Shown piece by piece: positions 34,725-42,945 of a stretch of 64,000 nt of DNA. Location of the stretch: contig NZ_JAGISH010000008.1 of assembly GCF_017813235.1 (NCBI RefSeq), positions 1 to 64,000 on the forward strand, read 5' to 3'. The notes under the pieces are model-generated. The model searched no databases. It was not told where the DNA came from and saw only the letters and a list, made by a program, of their open reading frames with translations. The stretch is from Sagittula salina. GTDB taxonomy: Bacteria > Pseudomonadota > Alphaproteobacteria > Rhodobacterales > Rhodobacteraceae. The position numbers and the translations under genes were made by a program. Each line of letters begins with the position of its first letter. Position 1 is the stretch's first letter.

Positions 34725-35905
34725 TGCAGATCCCCGAAGGCCTCCTGCAGCCGCGCCACGGCCTGCTCCACCCGGGCGCGCGGCGTGGCAAAGTTGAACC
34801 GCAGAAAGCTCTCGCCGCCGGTGCCGAAGGTCGGCCCGTGGTTGGCGGCGATCTTTGCGCCCTGTTCGACGCGCGCAGTGAATTCCTCGCGCGTCATGCC
34901 CGTGCCGGAGAAGTCGACCCAGGCGAGATAGGTGGCCTGCATGTCCATGCTGGCAAGGCCGGGGATGGCGTTCACGCCCGCATCGAACAGGCGTCGGTTG
35001 CCGTCAAGGTAGTCAACCAGCGCATCGACCCATTGCGCACCTTCGGGGGAATAGGCGGCTTCGGCCATGAACAGTCCAAGCGAGTTGGGCGAGATACCAA
35101 GCGCCGCCATCTTGGCCGCGAACTGTCCCCGCAACGCGTCGTCGGCGATGATGACGTTGCCGGAGTGACACCCGGCGATGTTGAAGGTCTTGGTGGTGGC
35201 GGTCATCATCACCAGCCGGTCCGCCACATTGTCGATCAGGGCCATGGGCGTGTGGCTGTGGCCGGGCATCACGAGGTCATGGTGGATCTCGTCGGAGACG
35301 AGGATCAGGTCGTGGCGCTTGGCAAAGGCCGCGACCCCCTCCAGTTCTTCGCGGGTCCAGACGCGGCCCCCGGGATTGTGCGGCGAACACAGGATGAGCA
35401 TCCGTTCCGCCCCGGTCATCTGCGCGTCCCATGCGTCGAAGTCCATGCGGTACTGGCCGTCCCTCAGTGCGAGCGGACATTCCACCACGTCGCGCCCGGC
35501 GGCTTTGATCACGCGGGCAAAGGCGTGGTAGACGGGCGTCATCAACACCACGCCGTCGCCGGGGCGGGTAAAGGCCTCCACGCACATGGCGGTGCCGTTC
35601 ACCAGCCCGTGGGTGGTGAAGATCCAGTCCCGCTCCACGGCCCAGCCATGACGTTCCTGCATCCACCAGCGGATCGCGTCGCGGTAGGCGGTATCGTCGC
35701 CATAGTAACCGTAGACCCCGTGGTCGGCCATCTTCTGTACGGCGGCCTGCACGCAGGCGGGCGGACGGAAATCCATGTCAGCGACCCACATCGCGAGCCC
35801 CTCGGAGGGCGGCACACCGTAAAGCGCCTCCATCTTGTCCCATTTCACCGAGTGTGTGCCGATACGGTCGATGTCCTCGTCGAAGTCGGGGGTGGGGTGG
35901 GTCAT
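34721..35905 (-). CDS. patB: PatB/MalY-type cystathionine beta-lyase (PLP aminotransferase fold)
   Basis: A 394-residue PLP enzyme of fold type I. It begins with the MalY/PatB pattern (GTHSVKWDKME, LAMWVADMDF); the segment LILCSPHNPGGRVW, the PLP Asp in LVSDEIHHDL and the Schiff-base Lys in ATTKTFNIAG are all intact. It is expected to cleave cystathionine or cysteine C-S bonds. Followed by, and overlapping, the small CxxC gene. Confidence 0.9.
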   Translation of the reverse strand: MTHPTPDFDEDIDRIGTHSVKWDKMEALYGVPPSEGLAMWVADMDFRPPACVQAAVQKMADHGVYGYYGDDTAYRDAIRWWMQERHGWAVERDWIFTTHGLVNGTAMCVEAFTRPGDGVVLMTPVYHAFARVIKAAGRDVVECPLALRDGQYRMDFDAWDAQMTGAERMLILCSPHNPGGRVWTREELEGVAAFAKRHDLILVSDEIHHDLVMPGHSHTPMALIDNVADRLVMMTATTKTFNIAGCHSGNVIIADDALRGQFAAKMAALGISPNSLGLFMAEAAYSPEGAQWVDALVDYLDGNRRLFDAGVNAIPGLASMDMQATYLAWVDFSGTGMTREEFTARVEQGAKIAANHGPTFGTGGESFLRFNFATPRARVEQAVARLQEAFGDLQ

Positions 35906-36037
35906 GCGGGCCTCCTGTCGCGATGTTCAAAGGCTTCCCGCGATGCGGGCCGGGGTGCAAGGTGAAATCGCGTGGCTGCCTGCGGCGCGTCCGCACGCGA
36001 TATTGCGATTCCCGCGACAGCCGCCTAAATCGGGCGC

Positions 36038-36565
36038 ATGAAGCGAAACATCCTCATCCACCCCGACCCGCGCCTGAAGAAAGTCTGTGACCCCGTGCCC
36101 GACCTTTCGGACGAGTTGCGGGTTCTGGCGGACGACATGCTGGAAACCATGTACGACGCGCCGGGCATCGGGCTGGCTGCGCCGCAGATCGGCGTTCTGT
36201 CGCGCCTGATCGTGCTCGACTGCGCAAAGTCCGACAACGACGAAGAGGCGCGACCGCTGGTGATGTTCAACCCGCAGGTGGTGGCGTCCTCGGACGAACG
36301 CAACGTCTACGAGGAAGGCTGCCTGTCGATCCCCGAGCAATACGCCGAGGTGGAGCGCCCGAAGGTCGTCGATGTCGAATGGCTGGACACGGACGGGGTG
36401 CTGCAAAAGGAGACCTTTGACGGGCTCTGGGCGACCTGCGTGCAGCACGAGATCGACCACCTCGACGGCAAACTTTTCATCGACTACCTCAAGCCGCTGC
36501 GCCGCCAGATGATCACCCGCAAGATGGTCAAGCTGAAAAAGGAACGCGCGCGGGAGGGATCGTGA
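36038..36565 (+). CDS. def: Peptide deformylase, canonical copy
   Basis: Removes the formyl group from nascent N-formyl-Met proteins. It has 175 aa. All three motifs are intact: GIGLAAPQ (43-50), EGCLSIP with metal ligand Cys95, and HEIDH with His137, Glu138 and His141. It is the first of three def paralogues, each overlapping the next by four bases, followed by fmt. ATG 36038 is the natural start (MKRNILIHPDPRLK). Confidence 0.97.
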   Translation: MKRNILIHPDPRLKKVCDPVPDLSDELRVLADDMLETMYDAPGIGLAAPQIGVLSRLIVLDCAKSDNDEEARPLVMFNPQVVASSDERNVYEEGCLSIPEQYAEVERPKVVDVEWLDTDGVLQKETFDGLWATCVQHEIDHLDGKLFIDYLKPLRRQMITRKMVKLKKERAREGS

Positions 36566-37059
36566 CCGTGGAGGTCATGCCGATCCTGCGCTGGCCGGAC
36601 CCGCGGCTGGCCACGCCCTGTACGCCGGTGGAGGATACCAAAGCGGTGGCCGAGCTGGTCGAGCGGATGTTTGCCACGATGTACGATGCGCCGGGGCGCG
36701 GGCTGGCCGCGCCGCAGGTCGGTGTGACGCAACGGCTGTTCGTCATGGACGCTGGCTGGAAGACCGGGCCGAAGACGCCCGTGGTCTGCATCAACCCCGT
36801 GGCCGAGCCGTTGGGCGCGGTCGATGAGGGCGTCGAGGCCTGCCTCTCTATGCCCGGCGTGGAGGTGACAGTGCCCCGCCCGTCGCGCGTGCGGCTGCGC
36901 TATACCGACCTGACCGGCGAGGAGCAGGTGGTGGCGCTGGAGGGCGCCGAGGCGCGCATCGCCCAGCACGAGACCGACCACCTCGACGGCCGGATGCACT
37001 TCGACAATGTCGCGCCGGAAACCCGCGCCGCGATCCTCGCCGCCTGGGAGACCGCATGA
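36562..37059 (+). CDS. def: Peptide deformylase, second copy
   Basis: A 165-residue paralogue with intact catalytic residues: GRGLAAPQ, EACLSMP with Cys94, and HETDH with His136, Glu137 and His140. It differs from copy one in a shorter C-terminus and an Ala in motif 2 (EAC for EGC). The start is GTG 36562 overlapping the previous TGA (GTGA). Likely active, with substrate preference unknown. Confidence 0.93.
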   Translation: MTVEVMPILRWPDPRLATPCTPVEDTKAVAELVERMFATMYDAPGRGLAAPQVGVTQRLFVMDAGWKTGPKTPVVCINPVAEPLGAVDEGVEACLSMPGVEVTVPRPSRVRLRYTDLTGEEQVVALEGAEARIAQHETDHLDGRMHFDNVAPETRAAILAAWETA

Positions 37060-37547
37060 CCATCCGCCCCTTCGTTCCCTTTCCCGACAAGCGCCTGCGC
37101 AGCGTGGCCGAACCCGTCGCGGAGGTCACCGACGAGATCCGCGCGATCTGGGGCGACATGATCGACACGATGGAGGCCATGCCGGGCGTCGGACTCGCCG
37201 CGCCGCAGATCGGCGTGATGCTGCGCCTCGCAGTGGTCGATGCCTCCGACAGTCGGGGGCAGGCGATCCGCATGGCGAACCCGGAGGTACTGCACGTGTC
37301 GGTGCATCTGCGTGAGCACGAGGAAGGCAGTCCCAACCTGCCGGGCGTCTGGGCAACGCTGAAGCGCCCGCGCGCGGTGACCGTGGCCTACCTCGACGAG
37401 ACGGGCACCCGGGTGGAGAAGGATCTGATCGGAGTCTGGGCGACCTCGGTGCAGCACCAGATCGACCACCTGAATGGCAGGATGTATTTCGATCACCTTT
37501 CCAAGACGAAGCGCGACATGCTGATCCGGAAGGCGCGCAAGCGGTAA
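37056..37547 (+). CDS. Deformylase-like protein lacking metal Cys and catalytic Glu
   Basis: A 163-residue third paralogue. Motif 1 is intact (GVGLAAPQ, 44-51), but motif 2 reads EGSPNLP, with Ser92 where the metal-binding Cys should be. Motif 3 reads HQIDH, with Gln135 replacing the general-base Glu (codon cag). His134 and His138 remain. In known deformylases the Cys and Glu are essential, so this one is predicted inactive as a deformylase. It overlaps copy two by four bases (ATGA), so it is kept in the operon. It may bind peptides or ribosome, or regulate the others (inference). Confidence 0.9.
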   Translation: MTIRPFVPFPDKRLRSVAEPVAEVTDEIRAIWGDMIDTMEAMPGVGLAAPQIGVMLRLAVVDASDSRGQAIRMANPEVLHVSVHLREHEEGSPNLPGVWATLKRPRAVTVAYLDETGTRVEKDLIGVWATSVQHQIDHLNGRMYFDHLSKTKRDMLIRKARKR

Positions 37548-37559
37548 GGTGTTTCGCCT

Positions 37560-37660
37560 CGCGTGCCGCGAGGCGATCCGCGCGCCTTTGGCGCGCATGG
37601 GGGCGCTGCCCCCATGCCCCCGAGGTATTTTTGAACCGAAAAAGCAAGTACTGGTCCCCC
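37560..37660 (+). repeat. Dispersed intergenic element, copy 7 (long form)
   Basis: Consecutive modules: cgcctcgcg-tgc-cgcgaggcg hairpin, gcgcgcctttggcgcgc hairpin, ggggcgctgcccc hairpin, then cccccgaggtatttttg and aaccgaaaaagc. It lies between def copy three and fmt. The 'cgcctcgcggaacgcgagg' module recurs at 45423-45443. Confidence 0.6.
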
Positions 37661-37816
37661 GTTTCTTCGGTTTGACATTCCTTCGGGGGAATCCCGCAGG
37701 GACGGGGCAGAGCCCCCTTTGCGATCCGCTTGCCCTTGCACGTCGCATGGGCCAATCAGGCGCCAAACATGTTGGGTGGGGATGCCCCCGCCCCCCCTGC
37801 CAGCAAGGAGTGAGAG

Positions 37817-38725
37817 ATGCGGCTGATCTTTATGGGAACGCCCGAGTTTTCCGTCCCGGTGCTGGAGGCGCTGGTCGAGGCCGGGCACGAGATCGCCGCC
37901 GTCTACTGCCAGCCGCCGCGCCCGGCGGGGCGGGGCAAGAAGGCGCGTCCGACGCCGGTGCATGCCCGTGCACAGGAGATGGGGCTGGAGGTGCGCCATC
38001 CGGTTTCTCTGAAATCCAGCCATGAGCAGGCGGCCTTTGCCGCGCTGGGGGCCGACGCGGCTGTCGTGGTGGCGTACGGGCTGATCCTGCCGCAGGCGAT
38101 CCTCGATGCTCCGAGGCACGGCTGCCTGAATATTCACGCCTCACTGTTGCCGCGTTGGCGCGGGGCGGCGCCGATCCATCGCGCCATCATGGCTGGCGAC
38201 GACATGACCGGCGTCTGCATCATGCAGATGGATGCGGGGCTGGATACCGGGCCTGTGTTGCTGCGGCAGGCGACCCCCATCGCGCCGGGCGAGACCACCG
38301 GCGACCTGCACGGTCGTCTGAGCCAGATCGGTGCCGCGGCCATCGTTCAGGCGCTGGACAGGTTGCCTTCGCTGACGGCGGTTCCGCAGACGGAAGTGGG
38401 CGTCACCTACGCGGCCAAGATCGACAAGGCGGAGGCGGCCATCGACTGGACCCGCCCGGCGGCAGAGATCGTACGGCAGATCAACGGCCTGTCGCCGGTC
38501 CCGGGAGCGTGGACCCATGTGGAGGGAGAGCGGGTGAAACTGCTCGCCGCCGCGCTCGCCGAAGGGCAGGGCGCGCCGGGAGAGGTGCTGGACGACGCCT
38601 TTACCCTGGCTTGCGGCGAGGGTGCGCTGCAGGTGCGGCGGGCGCAGCGGGCGGGCAAGGCCGCGCAGGACGCGGTGACCTTTCTGCGCGGGCAGCCGCT
38701 GGCTGCGGGCACGCGGCTGGGCTGA
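37817..38725 (+). CDS. fmt: Methionyl-tRNA formyltransferase
   Basis: Formylates initiator Met-tRNA. It has 302 residues. The catalytic triad region includes Asn105, His107 ([12 protein letters not shown]) and Asp143 (DAGLDTGPV), and the tRNA-binding C-terminal domain begins near 205. ATG 37817 follows agcaaggagtgagag. Its place behind three def genes makes a formylation/deformylation cluster. Confidence 0.97.
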   Translation: MRLIFMGTPEFSVPVLEALVEAGHEIAAVYCQPPRPAGRGKKARPTPVHARAQEMGLEVRHPVSLKSSHEQAAFAALGADAAVVVAYGLILPQAILDAPRHGCLNIHASLLPRWRGAAPIHRAIMAGDDMTGVCIMQMDAGLDTGPVLLRQATPIAPGETTGDLHGRLSQIGAAAIVQALDRLPSLTAVPQTEVGVTYAAKIDKAEAAIDWTRPAAEIVRQINGLSPVPGAWTHVEGERVKLLAAALAEGQGAPGEVLDDAFTLACGEGALQVRRAQRAGKAAQDAVTFLRGQPLAAGTRLG

Positions 38726-38804
38726 GGTCTCTCTTGGCAGCGGCGTCGGAGCGCCGCATAGTGCAGTCCAACCCGGCCCGCGCCAGTTCAGGGAAGGACC
38801 CGCC

Positions 38805-39074
38805 ATGCCTGCCCTTTTTGGCACTGTCGTTATCGCCGGAATTGTCGGAATTGTCGGCTACGCCTCCGAGCGCAGTGGCTTTGCCCTCAACGGTGTGCTG
38901 TCTTCGATCCTCATCTGCGTCGGCGGTGCCTTCCATTTCTATTTTGTGCAGGTCCTGTTTCATGTCGGGTTTCGCAGTCCGGGGATGAACGTCACTGTCG
39001 CCTCCATCGGGGCGTTGGCCATCGTGCCGACGCGCTACCGGGGTTCGGCCCGTCGCGACCGGCAGGAGCTTTAG
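38805..39074 (+). CDS. Small membrane protein, hypothetical
   Basis: An 89-residue protein with two to three hydrophobic segments. GIVGIVGYASERSG and NGVLSSILICVGG look like a glycine-rich small membrane family, loosely GlsB-like. It is followed four bases later by a clear GlsB/YeaQ-type gene, and both probably share a transcript. Function unknown. A ggaagg ribosome site precedes ATG 38805. Confidence 0.7.
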   Translation: MPALFGTVVIAGIVGIVGYASERSGFALNGVLSSILICVGGAFHFYFVQVLFHVGFRSPGMNVTVASIGALAIVPTRYRGSARRDRQEL

Positions 39075-39078
39075 GCCC

Positions 39079-39315
39079 ATGTCTTTAGTCTTTCTCGTCA
39101 TTATCGGCGCGGCGGCGGGGTTCATCGCCACGCGATTGCTGGGGATCGAGGCGGGGCTGCTGCCCACAATCGGCATCGGCGTGCTGGGGGCGCTGCTGGG
39201 CGGGCTGGTGTTGCGGTTTCTGCTGGTGCTGACCGGCATGGCCGCGGGCCTTGTCGGTGCGGTACTGGGGGCGATGCTGTTGATCTGGCTCTGGCATCTG
39301 GGGACGCGGCGTTAA
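39079..39315 (+). CDS. GlsB/YeaQ/YmgE-like small membrane protein
   Basis: A 78-residue glycine-rich protein with three helices of the 'transglycosylase-associated' family (FLVIIGAAAGFIATRLLG; GVLGALLGGLVL). Members are stress-induced; no enzyme activity is known. It is close behind the previous small membrane gene. Confidence 0.75.
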   Translation: MSLVFLVIIGAAAGFIATRLLGIEAGLLPTIGIGVLGALLGGLVLRFLLVLTGMAAGLVGAVLGAMLLIWLWHLGTRR

Positions 39316-39420
39316 GCGGGCGCCGGATTTTCCGGCCCTGAAATCGAAGCGTTGGCTTCGCAGGTGCAGTCCGGTCATCCCAACAGAAACTGCACGCAAC
39401 ACCCCTCTGCACGGGGCTTC

Positions 39421-39434
39421 GTGCGTATTCGCAC
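39421..39434. promoter_or_regulatory. 14-bp palindrome in the promoter region of the GS-hydroquinone reductase gene
   Basis: gtgcg-tatt-cgcac, perfect arms, 77 bases before ATG 39511 and followed by aaaacacc. It could be an operator for a redox or quinone sensor. Confidence 0.3.
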
Positions 39435-39510
39435 AAAACACCTGCAATCGCCGTGGTTTTCCCACGGCCCGCACGGCCCTAACTTGCCTCTCAGGACAAG
39501 GAGGACGGCA

Positions 39511-40491
39511 ATGGGTGAATTGGTTGACGGTGAATGGCACAAGGGCTGGTACGACACCAGCAAGACGGGCGGCGAATTCAGACGGACCACCACCACGTGG
39601 CGCAACTGGATCACCGCCGATGGCAGCGCTGGACCTTCGGGCAAGGGCGGTTTCAAGGCCGAGCCGGGGCGCTACCACCTGTATGTCGCCTATGCCTGCC
39701 CGTGGGCGCATCGCACGCTGATCTTTCGCAAGCTCAAGGGGCTGGAGCGTCTCGTCTCCGTCGATGTGGTTCATCCGGACATGTTGGAGGAGGGCTGGAC
39801 CCTCGAAACCGGCTTTGCCGGGAGCACGGGTGACAGCCTCTTTGGCAAGCGCTACCTGCGCGAGATTTACACCGAGGCTGATCCGAAGGCCTCCGGAAAG
39901 GTCACGGTGCCGGTTCTGTGGGACAAGCAGCGCGGCACCATCGTGTCGAACGAAAGTGCCGAGATCATCCGCATGTTCAATTCCGCCTTTGACGGGCTGA
40001 CCGGCAACACGGACGACCACTGGCCCGAGGATCTGCGCGAGGCGATCGAGCCGGTGAACGCGCGGATCTATGACACGGTGAACAATGGCGTGTACAAGGC
40101 TGGATTTGCCACTACGCAGGCGGCCTACGACGCGGCGGTGGAGCCGCTTTTTGCCACGCTCGACTGGCTCGAAGCGCGGCTGTCGGAGAACCGCTATCTG
40201 ATGGGCGACCGGGTAACGGAGGCCGATTGGCGGCTCTTTACCACGCTTGTCCGGTTCGACACGGTTTACCACGGGCATTTCAAATGCAACCGCGCGCGGC
40301 TCGTCGATTATCCGAACCTCTGGGCTTACACACGGGAGTTGTACCAGTGGCCGGGCGTTGCATCGACGGTGCACATGGACCACATCGCGCGGCACTACCA
40401 CTACAGCCATGAGACGGTGAACCCGCACCGCATCGTGCCTGCCGGGCCGCGACTGGATTTCTCGGCCCCGCACGGGCGACACCACCTGTAG
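39511..40491 (+). CDS. Glutathionyl-hydroquinone reductase (Xi-class GST, YqjG-like)
   Basis: Reduces glutathionyl-hydroquinones with GSH in the cytoplasm. It has 326 residues. The catalytic Cys63 is in YAYACPWAHRTL, with VPVLWDKQ and IVSNESAEI of the thioredoxin-fold GSH site, and the all-helical C-terminal domain contains MGDRVTEADWRL and TVYHGHFKCN. Length and Cys motif fit the Xi class rather than ordinary GSTs. The start ATG 39511 follows aaggaggacggca. Confidence 0.92.
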   Translation: MGELVDGEWHKGWYDTSKTGGEFRRTTTTWRNWITADGSAGPSGKGGFKAEPGRYHLYVAYACPWAHRTLIFRKLKGLERLVSVDVVHPDMLEEGWTLETGFAGSTGDSLFGKRYLREIYTEADPKASGKVTVPVLWDKQRGTIVSNESAEIIRMFNSAFDGLTGNTDDHWPEDLREAIEPVNARIYDTVNNGVYKAGFATTQAAYDAAVEPLFATLDWLEARLSENRYLMGDRVTEADWRLFTTLVRFDTVYHGHFKCNRARLVDYPNLWAYTRELYQWPGVASTVHMDHIARHYHYSHETVNPHRIVPAGPRLDFSAPHGRHHL

Positions 40492-40495
40492 GGCG

Positions 40496-40864
40496 TCAGG
40501 CAGCGGGGGCGGCGGCGTAGTGCTGCGCCACGGCAGCGAGGTCGTCGGGGGCGGTGGCCCGGTGCATGCAGGCGCAGGTATTGCGACAAAGCGCAAAGAT
40601 CGACCCGTCGGAAAAGAAGTCGCGCGCGGTGATGAAGATCACTCGCACGCGCGGCTGTCGGTATTGCGCGAGATCGGAGACGGTGAAGGCATCGCCGCCG
40701 TCAAGCTCAACGTCAAGGATGATGAGGTCAAAGAAGTCCTCTCTCAGTGCGGTGATGGCCTCCGCCTGCGTGGTGGCCAACTGCACCCGCATGCCACCGC
40801 GCCGAATATGTGCGGCCCAGAGGCGAGCCAGCGGTTTTCGGCTCTCGACAATCAGTACCTGCAA
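40496..40864 (-). CDS. Stand-alone receiver-like protein with divergent active site and Cys cluster
   Basis: A 122-residue single-domain response-regulator fold. The phospho-acceptor Asp51 is kept (LIILDVEL) and Thr79 follows (IFITA), but the acidic pair at the N-terminus is ES (LIVES, Glu7-Ser8), and the conserved Lys before Pro is Ala (HRATAP). A cluster of three Cys sits where the beta4-alpha4 region lies (CRNTCAC: Cys93, 97, 99) and could bind metal or form disulfides. No output domain and no adjacent kinase. It is convergent with the reductase gene (4 bases apart) and divergent from mltB. Confidence 0.82.
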   Translation of the reverse strand: MQVLIVESRKPLARLWAAHIRRGGMRVQLATTQAEAITALREDFFDLIILDVELDGGDAFTVSDLAQYRQPRVRVIFITARDFFSDGSIFALCRNTCACMHRATAPDDLAAVAQHYAAAPAA

Positions 40865-40960
40865 GTGCTCCTCCGTTTTCCTTTAGCATTCATCCTCGGG
40901 GATCGGCCCCGGGGGACGGATACGTGTTTGCGAAACCTGGAACGGTGCCAGAGTGCATTC

Positions 40961-40979
40961 ACCTGACTTAATAACAGGT
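40961..40979. promoter_or_regulatory. Inverted repeat acctg-N9-caggt between receiver and MltB-like genes
   Basis: Perfect 5-bp arms flank acttaataa in the A/T-rich shared promoter region of the divergent genes at 40864 and 41117. It resembles a lux-type box but is one base shorter (19 bp), so no regulator is assigned. Confidence 0.35.
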
Positions 40980-41116
40980 TAATTATTCACTCACGTTTGT
41001 GCGCACCGCAGCGCTTGTGAGGTGCCCCGGAGGGTGACGAGCGGCCGCTTGTACCCCGGGGGCGCTCTGTTACTGTGCCGACAAAACGACACGGAACGAC
41101 ACGACCGGGAGGGGCC

Positions 41117-42364
41117 ATGCGCTTGTCTTTCATCCTCGCGGGGGGCTGGTTTGCCGCCCTCACAGCGACCGCGGCCCTTGCCCAGGAAGCAGTTGTCCAG
41201 AAACCAGTTGCCGGGGATTCAACGGCGCAGGAAGTCGAACCCGCAGAGGTGCCCTGCGGCGGGTCCTTTGCCAGCTTCGTGCAGGGCATGAAGGATGAGG
41301 CCGTCGGCATGGGGCACGATCCGGATACGGTGCAGCGCTTCTTTGCCGGAATCAGCCAGAGCCAGTCGGTGCTGAAAGCCGACCGGCGGCAGGGTATCTT
41401 TCAGGACCCGTTCATTACCTTTTCCCGCAAGCTGATCTCGCAGGACCGGCTGAATAGAGGGCTGGCGCTGGGCCGCGAGTGGGCGCCAATCTTCCAGCGC
41501 ATTCAGGATGAATACGGTATCGCGCCTGGAGTGCTTCTGGCCTTCTGGGCTTTCGAGACGGACTACGGGTCCTTCCAGGGCGATTTCAACACCGCAAATG
41601 CGCTGGTGACGCTGTCGCATGACTGCCGCCGTCCCGAGTTGTTCCGCCCGCAGGTATTCTCGGCGCTGACACTTTATGAGCACGGCGATTTCGATCCGGC
41701 CACCACCACCGGCGCCTGGGCGGGGGAGATCGGGCAGGTGCAGATGCTGCCGAAGGACATCATAGAGAACGGCGTCGACGGAGACGGCGACGGTCACGTG
41801 ATGCTGAAGACTTCGGCCGCCGATGCGCTGATGTCGGGTGCGAAGATGCTGCACCACCTCGGTTGGCGTCCGAACGAACCGTGGCTGCAGGAAATCGACC
41901 TGCCGGGCGACCTCGACTGGTACGACACCGGTCTGCAGACGACAAAGACCGTGGCGGAGTGGGAACATCTTGGCGTGCGCGGCGCGAACGGACCGTTGGA
42001 CGACGGGCGGCTCGAGGCCTCGGTTCTGCTGCCGCAGGGCCGCAAAGGACCGGCCTTCCTCGCCTATCCCAACTTCCGTGTCTATTTCGAGTGGAACCAG
42101 AGCTACACTTACGTGCTGACGGCGGCCTATTTCGGAACCCGCCTGATGGGGGCGCCCGCCTACGATCCGGGCAACCCGGAACCGGGCCTGTCGGGCGAGG
42201 AAATGAAGCTGCTGCAAAGGAAACTCGCGGCGCGTGGCTTCGACGTGGGCGAGGTCGATGGCATCCTAGGGTCCGGCACCCGCAACGCGGTGCGCGACGT
42301 ACAGCGCGAACTGGGCCTGCCAGCTGACGCATGGCCGACCCGGGTGCTGCTCGATCGCCTCTAA
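41117..42364 (+). CDS. Lytic murein transglycosylase (MltB family) with peptidoglycan-binding domain
   Basis: An exported murein hydrolase, 415 aa, with a signal peptide (about 1-22, ALAQ). The MltB catalytic domain has Glu147 in LLAFWAFETDYG and AGEIGQVQMLPKD. A C-terminal PG_binding_1 domain (about 355-415) carries LLQRKLAARGFDVGEVDGILG. It lacks a lipobox, so it is soluble and periplasmic rather than lipoprotein MltB. The start at ATG 41117 follows ccgggagggg. Confidence 0.93.
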   Translation: MRLSFILAGGWFAALTATAALAQEAVVQKPVAGDSTAQEVEPAEVPCGGSFASFVQGMKDEAVGMGHDPDTVQRFFAGISQSQSVLKADRRQGIFQDPFITFSRKLISQDRLNRGLALGREWAPIFQRIQDEYGIAPGVLLAFWAFETDYGSFQGDFNTANALVTLSHDCRRPELFRPQVFSALTLYEHGDFDPATTTGAWAGEIGQVQMLPKDIIENGVDGDGDGHVMLKTSAADALMSGAKMLHHLGWRPNEPWLQEIDLPGDLDWYDTGLQTTKTVAEWEHLGVRGANGPLDDGRLEASVLLPQGRKGPAFLAYPNFRVYFEWNQSYTYVLTAAYFGTRLMGAPAYDPGNPEPGLSGEEMKLLQRKLAARGFDVGEVDGILGSGTRNAVRDVQRELGLPADAWPTRVLLDRL

Positions 42365-42415
42365 GTCCTTTTGCCTTCAGGGGAACCGGGCACTGCACCG
42401 GAGCGTTTGCCCGGC

Positions 42416-42808
42416 ATGAAACCGACGATCCTCTTGCCCCTTTTCGGCCCCGTGGCGCTGGCCTTTCTGGCTGGCTGCCTGCCGCCCGAGGCGGAAACCG
42501 AGATTCCCGACGCTCTGCAGGGACGCTGGGGGCTCACGCTGGCCGACTGCCAGGCGGGCCGATCCGACGCCAAAGGCTTGATGGTTGTCGGGCCGGACGG
42601 GCTCGACTTCTACGAAAGCCGTGCGGTGCTCGGCCGTCTCTCCGCCCGCGGCGAAGACCGTGTGCAGGGCAGTTTCGCCTTTACCGGCGAGGGCCAGAGC
42701 TGGACCCGGCAGGAGTCGATGTCGCTGAACCCCGATGGAACGCTGACGCGGCGCGAAACGGCGGACGACATGCCGCCGTTTTCGCTGACCTATCAGCCCT
42801 GCCCGTAA
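42416..42808 (+). CDS. Small putative lipoprotein
   Basis: A 130-residue exported protein. The signal sequence ends in a lipobox-like FLAGC (Cys about 21), which suggests lipidation. The mature part (PDALQGRWGLTLADC onward) has an antiparallel beta look, with two further Cys (ADCQAG and QPCP). Function unknown. The start ATG 42416 gives a compact signal; an upstream in-frame ATG at 42371 is less likely. Confidence 0.75.
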   Translation: MKPTILLPLFGPVALAFLAGCLPPEAETEIPDALQGRWGLTLADCQAGRSDAKGLMVVGPDGLDFYESRAVLGRLSARGEDRVQGSFAFTGEGQSWTRQESMSLNPDGTLTRRETADDMPPFSLTYQPCP

Positions 42809-42840
42809 AAACCGACCTGCCCGACAAAGAAGTACGTTCC

Positions 42841-42945
42841 ATGCTGACCTTCATCCTCGCCGCCCTGTTCGGTGCAGCATTGGCCGAACCTGCCCGTCCG
42901 GGTCGTACTGAACCGGGCCGCACCGAACAGCGGGGCGCGCGGTGA
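42841..42945 (+). CDS. Possible 34-residue peptide coupled to the cupin gene
   Basis: MLTFILAALFGAALAEP, a hydrophobic leader, is followed by a charged tail with repeated PGRTEPGRTEQ. The stop overlaps the GTG start of the next gene (GTGA). It could be a real secreted peptide or a translational leader. No family is known and the call is weak. Confidence 0.3.
   Translation: MLTFILAALFGAALAEPARPGRTEPGRTEQRGAR

Noticed and set aside
36038..37547. Recent triplication of def
   Set aside because: The three copies differ strongly in sequence and length, so the duplications are old.
40961..40979. A quorum-sensing lux box
   Set aside because: The dyad is 19 bases and not the 20 required for correct half-site spacing, and no luxI/luxR gene is in the window.
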